A stretch of DNA of 10,082 nt from Alphaproteobacteria bacterium (GTDB taxonomy: Bacteria; Pseudomonadota; Alphaproteobacteria; Sphingomonadales; Emcibacteraceae), in NCBI GenBank assembly GCA_013152615.1, contig JAADGA010000016.1, forward strand, positions 539-10,620. Direction: 5' to 3'. Positions 1-6,422 of this stretch are shown here, one piece after another (the stretch's first letter is position 1; every line of letters starts with the position of its first letter). The notes beneath the pieces are model-generated. The model was not told the origin of the DNA and searched no databases. It was given only the letters and a program-made list of their open reading frames with translations. The position numbers were made by a program, and so were the translations under genes.

Positions 1-278
1 CCACGGAGCTTCGCCGTCTTTCCCAGCAGGGCAAGCTCGACATCCCACCCGGCCTCGCGCAGAAACCGGGCGGCGACAAAGCCGTCACCCCCATTATTAC
101 CGGGGCCACAGAGTACACATATTTTTCCCTGGGGGTAGCGCTGTGTAATATGACGGCTGACAGCAAGCCCTGCCGCCGTCATAAGATCCACACCCCGGAT
201 GCCGGAGCGGATCGTCAACTGATCCGCCCGCGCCATCTCCTCAACGCTTAAAAGAGCATGACAGTCTGGCGAAGTCAC
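1..278 (-). CDS. nnr: NAD(P)H-hydrate epimerase domain of Nnr, partial (3' end outside window)
   Basis: Ninety-two codons are visible, read from a GTG at 278 down to the window edge. The protein carries the YjeF N-terminal domain signature CGPGNNGGDGFVAAR at about residues 57-71, preceded by a helix typical of the family (SVEEMARADQLTIRSGIRG, about 11-29). This domain epimerises damaged R-NADHX and R-NADPHX. In bacteria it is usually fused to an ADP/ATP-dependent dehydratase domain, which would lie beyond the window, so the bifunctional call is inference. The GTG start is chosen because the frame has no in-frame ATG further upstream and an AGGGAG Shine-Dalgarno sits 9 bases before it; the next in-frame ATG is codon 15, inside the conserved helix. 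The start lies 4 bases after the stop of the upstream peptidase gene, so the two are probably translationally coupled. Cytosolic metabolite-repair enzyme. Confidence 0.87.
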   Translation of the reverse strand, partial: MTSPDCHALLSVEEMARADQLTIRSGIRGVDLMTAAGLAVSRHITQRYPQGKICVLCGPGNNGGDGFVAARFLREAGWDVELALLGKTAKLR

Positions 279-282
279 AAAA

Positions 283-2166
283 TCATGCTCCCTGTTTTGT
301 CGCCGCGATCCATTGATTGACGAGGTCGGACAAGACGGAAAGCGGCACCGCCCCGCTGCCGAGGACGACCTGATGAAACTTGCGGATGTCAAATTTCTTG
401 CCAAGTTCGGTCTTGGCTCTGGCCCGCAGCTGCTGAATCTTCATCATGCCGATTTTGTAAGCCGTCGCCTGCCCCGGCATGACAATATAGCGTTCAATTG
501 CCTTGACCACATCGCCTCTGGGATTTGGGGTATTGGCGACCAGATAATCAATTGCCTGTTCCCGGGTCCATTTTTTATAGTGGATTCCGGGATCAACAAC
601 CAGTCGGCCTGCCCGCCATAATTCCATCGCCAACCGGCCAAAATCAGAATAGGGGTCCTGATAAAAGCCCATTTCCTTTGCCAGAAATTCACTATACAGC
701 GCCCAGCCTTCGGTATAGGCGGTATAATTGCCGAATTTGCGGAATTTGGGGATATTTTTCAGCTCCTGCATGATTGAAATCTGCATATGGTGACCGGGAA
801 TGCCCTCATGATAGAGCAGGGCCTCCATCTGATAAGTCGGCATTTCCGACATTTTATAGAGATTGAGGTAAACGATTCCCGGCCTGCTGCCGTCAAGCGC
901 CGGACGGTTGTAAAAAGCCTTGCCAGCAGATTTCTCGCGGAAGGCCTCAACCGGCTTGATAATCAGCTTCGCCTTGGGTCTGGCAATAAAATCCTGACCC
1001 AGATGGGCTTTCATGGTGGTGATCAATTGTCTGGCCCGGTCAAGATAAGCCTGTCGGCCAGCCGCAGTATTGGGATAATAAAACTGTTTGCTGGTACGCA
1101 TGAATTTAAAGAAATCCTGCAGGGAGCCTTTGAAATGGACCTTTTTCATGATCGCCTTCATTTCACCCTGAATCCGGGCGACTTCGCGCAGGCCGACCTG
1201 ATAAATTTCTTCCGGCGTCATATTGGTACTGGTGATCAGACGCAGGCGGTATTTATAGTAATTCGCACCGTCCGGCAGTTTCCACACGCCGTCATCGGTG
1301 GTTGCCACCGCCTGCTGGGCTTTGGACAGGGCGATTAATTCCTCATAGGCCGGTTTGACAGAGGTCAGCAATGCTGCCTTTGCCTGCTTGATCAGGTCAT
1401 CTCTTTTCGCGGTGTCTTTCAGCTTCAGAGCCATGACTTTTCTGGTGAAGTCTGCCAGTAGTGCGCTGTCTTTTCCGGCAGTGAAAGGGGCGCCCGTCAA
1501 CACATTTCGGGCGTCACTGATGACATAGGCAAAGACAAATTTTGGCGGCAGAATACCCTTTTGCTGATCGCGTTTCATCATTGCCATGCGCTGTTCCGCC
1601 GTCCCCCGGACCCCGTTCAGACGCGAGATATAAGCCTCGGCATCGGCCACCGACGTCACCCGCTGAAAATTAATCAGGAAAGCCGGCAGACCGGACTGCC
1701 AGCCGAACATCTGGTTTGCGGGATAATTGTAATAGCGCCATTTATAGCCCTCGATCTTTTCCTTGAGGCCGCGTTGATACAGGACATAACTGAGTTTAGT
1801 CGCCTTATCCAGCTTGTCATAATTATAGTCAGCCTGCAGTATTTTGAGGTCATTTATGTCACGCTGATGATCTTCTGCCGCCTTTTTCTCGGTGCGAATA
1901 TTCCATTTGCCATAGTCTTTTTTTATCCCGAGATAGGTCTGGAATTCGGGATTGGCCATCACATCGCGCATAAAGACCTTCTCGAAATGCGCGTTGAGGC
2001 GAGCGGATTCCGTCTGCTGGACTTTGGCAGTCTGGCTTTGCTGCGTTGCCGACTGTGCCGCAGCCTTTTCAGCCGTCTTGCTCGCCGTCTTATTCTCTGT
2101 CTTGTTTTGGCCGCAGCCACTCAGCGTCAGCAGAATGCCGACAGCCAGTATCACGATAGATTTCAT
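283..2166 (-). CDS. DUF885-family lipoprotein, putative zinc metallopeptidase
   Basis: 627 residues. The N-terminus (residues 1-18) is a lipoprotein signal peptide ending in the lipobox LSGC, so C18 is the predicted lipidated residue. A Lys/Thr/Gln/Ala-rich linker follows to about residue 55, consistent with a membrane-anchored protein of the cell envelope. The DUF885 core occupies the rest. It contains the hallmark HEGIPGHH at 453-460, a candidate zinc motif with catalytic E454, then TEGWALYSE at 485-493, where E486 is a likely further ligand. After these come the family-typical ELWRAGRLVVDPGIH (515-529) and the MPGQATAYKIG block (563-573). The ATG is preceded by AAGGGG with a 7-base spacer. 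Length fits the family. The substrate is unknown; peptidase or amidase activity is inferred from the motif. The gene lies 61 bases after the sensor kinase and 4 bases before nnr. No terminator or strong promoter is visible in the 61-base gap, so co-transcription is plausible. Confidence 0.92.
   Translation of the reverse strand: MKSIVILAVGILLTLSGCGQNKTENKTASKTAEKAAAQSATQQSQTAKVQQTESARLNAHFEKVFMRDVMANPEFQTYLGIKKDYGKWNIRTEKKAAEDHQRDINDLKILQADYNYDKLDKATKLSYVLYQRGLKEKIEGYKWRYYNYPANQMFGWQSGLPAFLINFQRVTSVADAEAYISRLNGVRGTAEQRMAMMKRDQQKGILPPKFVFAYVISDARNVLTGAPFTAGKDSALLADFTRKVMALKLKDTAKRDDLIKQAKAALLTSVKPAYEELIALSKAQQAVATTDDGVWKLPDGANYYKYRLRLITSTNMTPEEIYQVGLREVARIQGEMKAIMKKVHFKGSLQDFFKFMRTSKQFYYPNTAAGRQAYLDRARQLITTMKAHLGQDFIARPKAKLIIKPVEAFREKSAGKAFYNRPALDGSRPGIVYLNLYKMSEMPTYQMEALLYHEGIPGHHMQISIMQELKNIPKFRKFGNYTAYTEGWALYSEFLAKEMGFYQDPYSDFGRLAMELWRAGRLVVDPGIHYKKWTREQAIDYLVANTPNPRGDVVKAIERYIVMPGQATAYKIGMMKIQQLRARAKTELGKKFDIRKFHQVVLGSGAVPLSVLSDLVNQWIAATKQGA
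288..293 (-). promoter_or_regulatory. Shine-Dalgarno for nnr GTG start
   Basis: On the minus strand this reads AGGGAG, 9 bases before the GTG at 278. It lies inside the last codons of the DUF885 gene, which suggests the ribosome reinitiates or is handed on from the upstream gene. It decides the non-ATG start for nnr. Confidence 0.6.
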
Positions 2167-2227
2167 TTTTTATCCCCTTTTCAGGTTTAGTGGTTAATTA
2201 TTTAAATAAAGTCAGGTCGCGTCCCCG

Positions 2228-3997
2228 TCATTGACCGGCCCGCTGCAAAGACAACCTGACCGTAAACCCCTTTCCGGGCTCACTGTAAAAGCTTGCCCTG
2301 CCCCCGATGGCTTTCATCTGCTGCACCGCCAGAAACAGCGACAGCGCCAACCCGCCCTTCTGCGCCGTCAACCCGGTGCCCTGTGTTTCAAAAGCCGTCC
2401 CGATCAGCAACAGATGATCCGCACTAACCCCGTCACCATCATCCTCGATCACCAGACAGGGGCCATCTTCCTCCTGCTCCAGATAAATTCTTACCGCCCG
2501 GCCTTTGGCGCAATGAACAATCACATTATCAAGTATGGATTTCACAATATACGAAAATATATCCAGATCCATATTTACCATAACATCGGGGGCAATTTCC
2601 TCGACCACCAGATGGTGACTATTTCGAGCCAGCTGTTCCGACCAGACATCTTTCATCTTGCCGATACATTCCGCCAGATCGACCCGGGTGATAGAAAATT
2701 TCTTCTTTTCCGATTTGAGGGCCGCGACATCAATAAGCTGGTTTATGTCTGCCAGAAGCTGCTCCCCCGCACTATTGATATTATTGGCATAGCCCTGTTC
2801 CTCGCTATTCTTCAAACTGTTTTTCAACAGATCACTGAAGCCGATCACCGCATTCAGCGGGGTGCGTAATTCATGGGAAATATTCCGGATAAATCTTTCC
2901 TTGGATTCGCGGGCAATCCGGGTGGCCGCAATCCGGTCTTCAAGCGCCTCATTTATGCTTTCCAGCAGGGAAATATCCCGGATTACCGCAATAGCCAGAT
3001 TTGAATCCGGGGCGGCATAACGCGCCAGAGAGACTGATATTTTGACCTCTTCGCCTGATCTCGTCACCCCTTTTACCGTTCTTGCCTGAATCATGCCCTG
3101 AATTATGCCCTGAACATTGTCGATATCAGAATTTTCAACAAAATTTCGGATCATCTTGCCATGGCCCGCCCGGGCCTCGGGGTCCAGCAACTGGGAAAAA
3201 TTCATCTTCAGCAGTTGTTTCTCACTCCAGCCGAATATTTTCTCCGTGGCTTTGTTGGTGACCAGAATTTCGCCGTCGGCATTGACGATCAATAATGGGT
3301 CCGGCATGAAACCAATAACACTTTGCATGAAGTTTTTCTGCTTTTCAAGATCGGCGTAACTTTTCCTGAGTTCCCGCTCAAGCGGGCGGAATACCATCAG
3401 ACCATTCAGGAAAATTGCGCCGACAAGCAAGAGTAATATTATATATTGCAGCAGCATCACGCGTTGGGCGCTATCATCGGCTTTGGCCGCATAGGCATCA
3501 ACGAGCGAATTTATTTTAGTCAGCAATGACTCGGAAAATTGATTAAGTTTCGTCGCCGCCAGCCGCCGTGCGGCCGGATCAGGAGACGTTATCCCGTCAA
3601 TAACCCTGAGAAAGCGCTGGATATGCGTGTTAAATTCCTGGCGGTTAATGTTGGCAGTATCATATATTTCCTGATCAATTTTGATCAATCCCCGACCATT
3701 CTGCGTGCCGGATATGAGGGCCATGAAAGACGGCTGAAAAAGATTTCTCGCCGCCTGTATCCCGCCAATCAACTGCGCCTTGGTCTTCGGATCACAGGAT
3801 AACCGTTCACAGGCCAGAAGCCGGTTGGAAAAATTGGTCATGCGCTGCGATAACATCCGCTGTCGGCCAATAATGTTAACCGTCTGCACATAGCGTACCT
3901 GGGAAGATTCATCGAATCTAACCGCAACATATACCAAAATAACCAGAATAATTAGCAGGAACAGACTTAACATATACCTTACAGGATATTTCTTCAT
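2228..3997 (-). CDS. Membrane sensor histidine kinase (PilJ/NarX-like sensor, PAS, HisKA, HATPase)
   Basis: 589 residues. TM1 is at about 9-27 and TM2 at about 179-202. They enclose a periplasmic helical region starting with VNIIGRQRMLSQRM (40-53), the signature of the PilJ/NarX-type N-terminal sensor domain. A short signalling helix (204-222) leads to a PAS domain at about 222-345. A HisKA dimerisation domain has the phospho-acceptor H375 in SHELRTPLNAVIGFS (374-388). A HATPase_c domain spans about 475-585, with N-box residue N491 and G1 box EDDGDG (518-523). The G2/ATP-lid segment reads KGGLALSL (547-554) where GTGLGLSL-like sequence is usual, so the lid is mildly degenerate. There is no receiver domain and no response regulator in the window, so it is an orphan kinase here. 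The start codon has only a weak GGA upstream, but a well-formed promoter lies just before it. It is divergent from the prkA operon across a 459-base region. Ligand unknown. Confidence 0.93.
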   Translation of the reverse strand: MKKYPVRYMLSLFLLIILVILVYVAVRFDESSQVRYVQTVNIIGRQRMLSQRMTNFSNRLLACERLSCDPKTKAQLIGGIQAARNLFQPSFMALISGTQNGRGLIKIDQEIYDTANINRQEFNTHIQRFLRVIDGITSPDPAARRLAATKLNQFSESLLTKINSLVDAYAAKADDSAQRVMLLQYIILLLLVGAIFLNGLMVFRPLERELRKSYADLEKQKNFMQSVIGFMPDPLLIVNADGEILVTNKATEKIFGWSEKQLLKMNFSQLLDPEARAGHGKMIRNFVENSDIDNVQGIIQGMIQARTVKGVTRSGEEVKISVSLARYAAPDSNLAIAVIRDISLLESINEALEDRIAATRIARESKERFIRNISHELRTPLNAVIGFSDLLKNSLKNSEEQGYANNINSAGEQLLADINQLIDVAALKSEKKKFSITRVDLAECIGKMKDVWSEQLARNSHHLVVEEIAPDVMVNMDLDIFSYIVKSILDNVIVHCAKGRAVRIYLEQEEDGPCLVIEDDGDGVSADHLLLIGTAFETQGTGLTAQKGGLALSLFLAVQQMKAIGGRASFYSEPGKGFTVRLSLQRAGQ

Positions 3998-4035
3998 TTT
4001 ATATTCCGAGCTTTTTCACCTGATTTTCCCGGGAT

Positions 4036-4064
4036 ATTATACTGATAATTTTTTATTAATCCAA
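4036..4064 (-). promoter_or_regulatory. Sigma-70-like promoter for the sensor kinase
   Basis: On the minus strand a perfect -10 TATAAT (4041-4036) sits 17 bases after TTGGAT (4064-4059), which matches the TTG of the -35 consensus. The start of transcription would fall near 4029 and give a leader of about 30 bases to the ATG at 3997. Location, spacing and orientation fit; the -35 is only partial, and the surrounding sequence is AT-rich, which raises the chance of coincidental matches. Confidence 0.5.
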
Positions 4065-4099
4065 CAGTCTTCTTGCTCCGGCGCATATCCCGGATGTTA

Positions 4100-4128
4100 T
4101 TGTAAAAATTCATAAAACATGTTATGAT
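4100..4128 (+). promoter_or_regulatory. Candidate sigma-70-like promoter toward prkA
   Basis: TTGTAA (4100-4105), a 17-base spacer, then TATGAT (4123-4128); an overlapping perfect TATAAT lies at 4128-4133 but without a good -35. If used, it would give a leader of about 320 bases before prkA that includes the hairpin at 4270-4342. The match is moderate and the region AT-rich, so this is a candidate only. Confidence 0.33.
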
Positions 4129-4143
4129 ATAATTTGTTGATAT

Positions 4144-4162
4144 CACCATAATGTGAATGGTG
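4144..4162. repeat. Short dyad CACCAT-N7-ATGGTG, possible operator
   Basis: CACCAT (4144-4149) and its exact reverse complement ATGGTG (4157-4162) flank 7 bases. It lies just downstream of the candidate plus-strand promoter at 4100-4133, a position suited to a repressor or regulator site. The symmetry is seen directly; the regulatory role is inferred. Confidence 0.35.
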
Positions 4163-4248
4163 TCTGCCTTATATTAACCATATTCTTAATTAAATAATAA
4201 CCATTATATTCTACGCTGTATGTCTATGCCAAGATGAAGTCCAACCAT
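4145..4248. repeat. Cluster of ACCAT motifs in the divergent region
   Basis: ACCAT occurs in direct orientation at 4145-4149, 4177-4181, 4200-4204 and 4244-4248, and inverted at 4157-4161. The last three direct copies share an extra 5' A (AACCAT), and the first two of those share a further T (TAACCAT). Their start-to-start distances are 23 and 44 bases, close to two and four helical turns. This could be an array of transcription-factor half-sites, but the motif is short. Confidence 0.3.
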
Positions 4249-4269
4249 CGCATCAAGACGTAATTAATG

Positions 4270-4342
4270 GGGAGGGAAGTCGCGTAAACTGTGATTTTCT
4301 TCGACGACTATGGACGCAACATGTTTACCGCACTTCCCTTCC
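4270..4342 (+). repeat. Long imperfect inverted repeat (hairpin) upstream of prkA
   Basis: Left arm: GGGAGGGAAGT (4270-4280), CGC (4281-4283), GTAAAC (4284-4289), TGT (4290-4292). Right arm: ACA (4319-4321), T (4322), GTTTAC (4323-4328), CGC (4329-4331), ACTTCCCTTCC (4332-4342). This pairs as an 11-bp outer stem with one G-T wobble, a symmetric 3x3 internal loop, a 6-bp stem, a one-base bulge and 3 further pairs, around a loop of about 26 bases. No T-run follows, so it is not a canonical terminator. It could be a leader RNA structure, a protein-binding dyad or a dispersed palindromic repeat. The pairing is seen directly; the function is unknown. Confidence 0.7.
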
Positions 4343-4352
4343 GGTCATTGTC

Positions 4353-4378
4353 GGAACAGAATCCGGGTTTTTGTCTTT
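4353..4378 (+). promoter_or_regulatory. Candidate EcfG-type general-stress promoter for prkA
   Basis: An exact GGAAC -35 motif (4353-4357) is followed after 17 bases by CTTT (4375-4378), one base away from the alphaproteobacterial EcfG -10 motif CGTT. Transcription would start near 4385, just downstream of the hairpin, with a leader of about 70 bases. The E. coli counterpart yeaGH belongs to the RpoS stress regulon, and EcfG fills that role in alphaproteobacteria, so the idea is coherent. The mismatch falls in the conserved G of the -10, so confidence is low. Confidence 0.3.
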
Positions 4379-4456
4379 AACACTCTGGCGAATCCTTGTC
4401 TGACCTGGTCTGATCCGGCCCGATTTCTTTAGAACCTTGAACCAGGGAGTTGTCTT

Positions 4457-6400
4457 ATGTCCACTGAAAATATTTTCGACCTCTACTCACGTCAGTACGA
4501 CGCGCGCAAGGAAACCGAGCTGTCCTTACGGGAATATCTCAAGGGCTGTCAGGAAGACCCGATGATGTATTATACCGCCGCCGAGCGCATGATCAAGGCC
4601 ATCGGCGCGCCGGAAATGATCGATACCTCACGCGATGAGCGCCTCGGGCGGATATTCATGAACCGCACCATCAAGCGCTATCAGGGGTTCGAGGATTTTT
4701 TCGGCATGGAAGAAACCATCGAACGCATGATCGGCTTTTTCAAGCACGCGTCTCAGGGGCTGGAAGAAAGGAAACAGATTCTGTATCTGCTCGGCCCGGT
4801 GGGCGGCGGCAAGTCATCACTGGCCGAACAGCTTAAAAGTATCATGGAACAGCAGCCGATTTATGTGCTGAAAGCCGGTGACCATGTCAGCCCGATTTTT
4901 GAATCGCCGCTCGGCCTGTTCGACCCGGAAACCATGGGCGATATTCTGGCCGATAAATACGGCATTGCCCGCCATCGGCTGACCGGACTGATTTCACCAT
5001 GGGCGTTGAAAAGACTGGATGAATTTGGCGGTGACATCTCCAAATTTACCGTGGTCAAGATGAATCCGTCCAAATTGCGCCAGATATGCATTGCCAAGAC
5101 CGAACCGGGCGATGAAAATAATCAGGATATTTCGACCCTGGTCGGCAAGGTTGACATCCGCAAGCTGGAATATTTCTCCCAGAATGACACCGACGCCTAC
5201 AGCTACAGCGGCGGGCTTAACCGGGCGACCCAGGGCATCCTCGAATTTGTCGAAATGTTCAAGGCACCGATTAAAATGCTCCATCCGCTGCTGACCGCGA
5301 CTCAGGAGAGCAATTATATCGGTACCGAAAATATGGGGGCCATTCCCTTTCAGGGCATTATCCTTGCCCATTCCAATGAATCCGAATGGCAGACCTTCAA
5401 GAATAACCGCAATAACGAAGCCTTTATCGACCGGGTCTATGTCATCAAAGTCCCCTATTGTCTGCGCTATGATGAAGAGGGTCATATCTATGAAAAACTG
5501 CTGAGGAATTCGGAGCTGGACAAGACTCACTGTGCGCCCGGCACCCTTGACATGATGGCGCGTTTCAGCATCCTCACCCGGCTGAAAGAGCATGAAAATT
5601 CCAATCTCTATTCCAAGATGCGGGTCTATAACGGCGATAACCTCAAGGATGTCGATCCCAAGGCCAAACCGATGCAGGAATATAAGGATGCCGCCGGGGT
5701 CAATGAGGGTATGGACGGCATTTCCACCCGTTTCGCCTTCAAGGTGCTGGCGGAAACCTTTAATTATGATACCGAGGAAGTCGCCGCCGATCCGGTGCAT
5801 CTGATGTATGTGCTTGAGCAGGCGCTGCTCAGGGAGCAATTGCCCGAAGAGACCGAGAAAAAATATCTGACCTTTATCAAGGCCGAGCTGGCACCGCGCT
5901 ACGCTGAATTTATCGGCAATGAAATCCAGAAAGCCTATCTCGAATCCTATGGTGATTTTGGCCAGAATTTATTTGACCGCTATATCTCCTATGCCGATTC
6001 GTGGATCGAGGGCCATGATTTCAAGGACCCGGATACCGGCCAGATGCTCGACACTAAAATACTCGATCAGGAACTGTCGCAGATTGAAAAACCGGCCGGC
6101 ATCTCGAACCCCAAGGATTTCCGTAACGAGGTGGTGAAATTCGCTCTGCGCGCCCGCGCCAACAATGCCGGCAAGAATCCAAAATGGACTTCTTACGAGA
6201 AATTGCGTCAGGTGATCGAGAAACGCATGTTCAGCAGCGTCGAAGACCTGCTGCCGGTGATCAGTTTCGGCTCCAAGAAAGACAAGGACAGCGAGAGCAA
6301 GCACCATGATTTTGTCTCGCGCCTGACCGAACGCGGCTATAGCGAGCGTCAGGTTCACCGGCTGGTTGAATGGTATATGCGGGTCAACAAGGCCGGATAA
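4457..6400 (+). CDS. prkA: PrkA-family AAA+ serine protein kinase (YeaG type)
   Basis: 647 residues, matching the length of E. coli YeaG. The N-terminal part holds the PrkA AAA domain. Walker A is LLGPVGGGKSS (111-121, with K119). A Walker B-like acidic stretch is ILEFVEMFKAP (261-271), followed by MLHPLLTATQESNY (274-287), with a candidate arginine finger R326 in AFIDRVYVIKVPY. The C-terminal PrkA domain, from about 420 to the end, contains ISTRFAFKVLAETFNYD (422-438) and the PKDFRNEVVKFALRARANN block (552-570). Family members are annotated as serine/threonine kinases; the Bacillus protein has also been described as an ATP-dependent protease, so the biochemical activity remains unsettled. 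The ATG has AGGGAG 7 bases upstream. It is first gene of the operon with yeaH (22-base gap) and spoVR. In E. coli the orthologue is induced in stationary phase and nitrogen starvation. Cytosolic, with no membrane segment seen. Confidence 0.96.
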   Translation: MSTENIFDLYSRQYDARKETELSLREYLKGCQEDPMMYYTAAERMIKAIGAPEMIDTSRDERLGRIFMNRTIKRYQGFEDFFGMEETIERMIGFFKHASQGLEERKQILYLLGPVGGGKSSLAEQLKSIMEQQPIYVLKAGDHVSPIFESPLGLFDPETMGDILADKYGIARHRLTGLISPWALKRLDEFGGDISKFTVVKMNPSKLRQICIAKTEPGDENNQDISTLVGKVDIRKLEYFSQNDTDAYSYSGGLNRATQGILEFVEMFKAPIKMLHPLLTATQESNYIGTENMGAIPFQGIILAHSNESEWQTFKNNRNNEAFIDRVYVIKVPYCLRYDEEGHIYEKLLRNSELDKTHCAPGTLDMMARFSILTRLKEHENSNLYSKMRVYNGDNLKDVDPKAKPMQEYKDAAGVNEGMDGISTRFAFKVLAETFNYDTEEVAADPVHLMYVLEQALLREQLPEETEKKYLTFIKAELAPRYAEFIGNEIQKAYLESYGDFGQNLFDRYISYADSWIEGHDFKDPDTGQMLDTKILDQELSQIEKPAGISNPKDFRNEVVKFALRARANNAGKNPKWTSYEKLRQVIEKRMFSSVEDLLPVISFGSKKDKDSESKHHDFVSRLTERGYSERQVHRLVEWYMRVNKAG

Positions 6401-6422
6401 CGCCTCTGGAGAGTAAAAAGCC

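Larger units (their letters stand above)
3998..4456. other. Divergent intergenic regulatory region between sensor kinase and prkA
   Basis: 459 bases with no convincing gene. The left part (about 3998-4215) is markedly AT-rich and carries promoter-like sequences for both directions, a short dyad and repeated ACCAT motifs. The right part (about 4216-4456) has the composition of its neighbours and carries a long imperfect hairpin, an EcfG-like promoter candidate and the prkA Shine-Dalgarno AGGGAG at 4444-4449. Two tiny open frames (4234-4263 and 4310-4432) lack ribosome sites. Individual elements are listed separately. Confidence 0.8.

Noticed and set aside
787..2190. Plus-strand open frames of 183 and 209 codons (787-1338, 1561-2190)
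   Set aside because: Both lie antisense to the DUF885 gene, whose lipobox and metal motifs are clear; no ribosome site or domain supports the plus-strand frames.
4234..4263. 9-codon plus-strand open frame (MKSNHRIKT) before the hairpin, possible leader peptide
   Set aside because: No Shine-Dalgarno is visible, and there is no run of regulatory codons as in attenuator leaders.
4116..4325. Palindrome AACATGTT present twice (4116-4123 and 4318-4325)
   Set aside because: A repeated 8-mer is expected by chance in a 460-base region, and the second copy is partly explained by the hairpin.
4270..4342. Hairpin as an intrinsic terminator
   Set aside because: The 3' arm is followed by GGTCATTG, not a T-run, and no gene ends upstream of it on the plus strand.
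4385..4400. Sigma-54 promoter (TGGC...TTGT) before prkA, suggested by NtrC control of E. coli yeaGH
   Set aside because: The distance between GG and the second element is wrong, and the -12 GC is absent.
4310..4432. 40-codon plus-strand open frame starting in the hairpin loop
   Set aside because: No Shine-Dalgarno, no recognisable sequence, and it starts inside a strong inverted repeat.
4994..5839. 281-codon open frame on the minus strand inside prkA
   Set aside because: It is fully antisense to a gene with strong family motifs; its protein shows no recognisable domain, and such shadows are expected opposite long genes.
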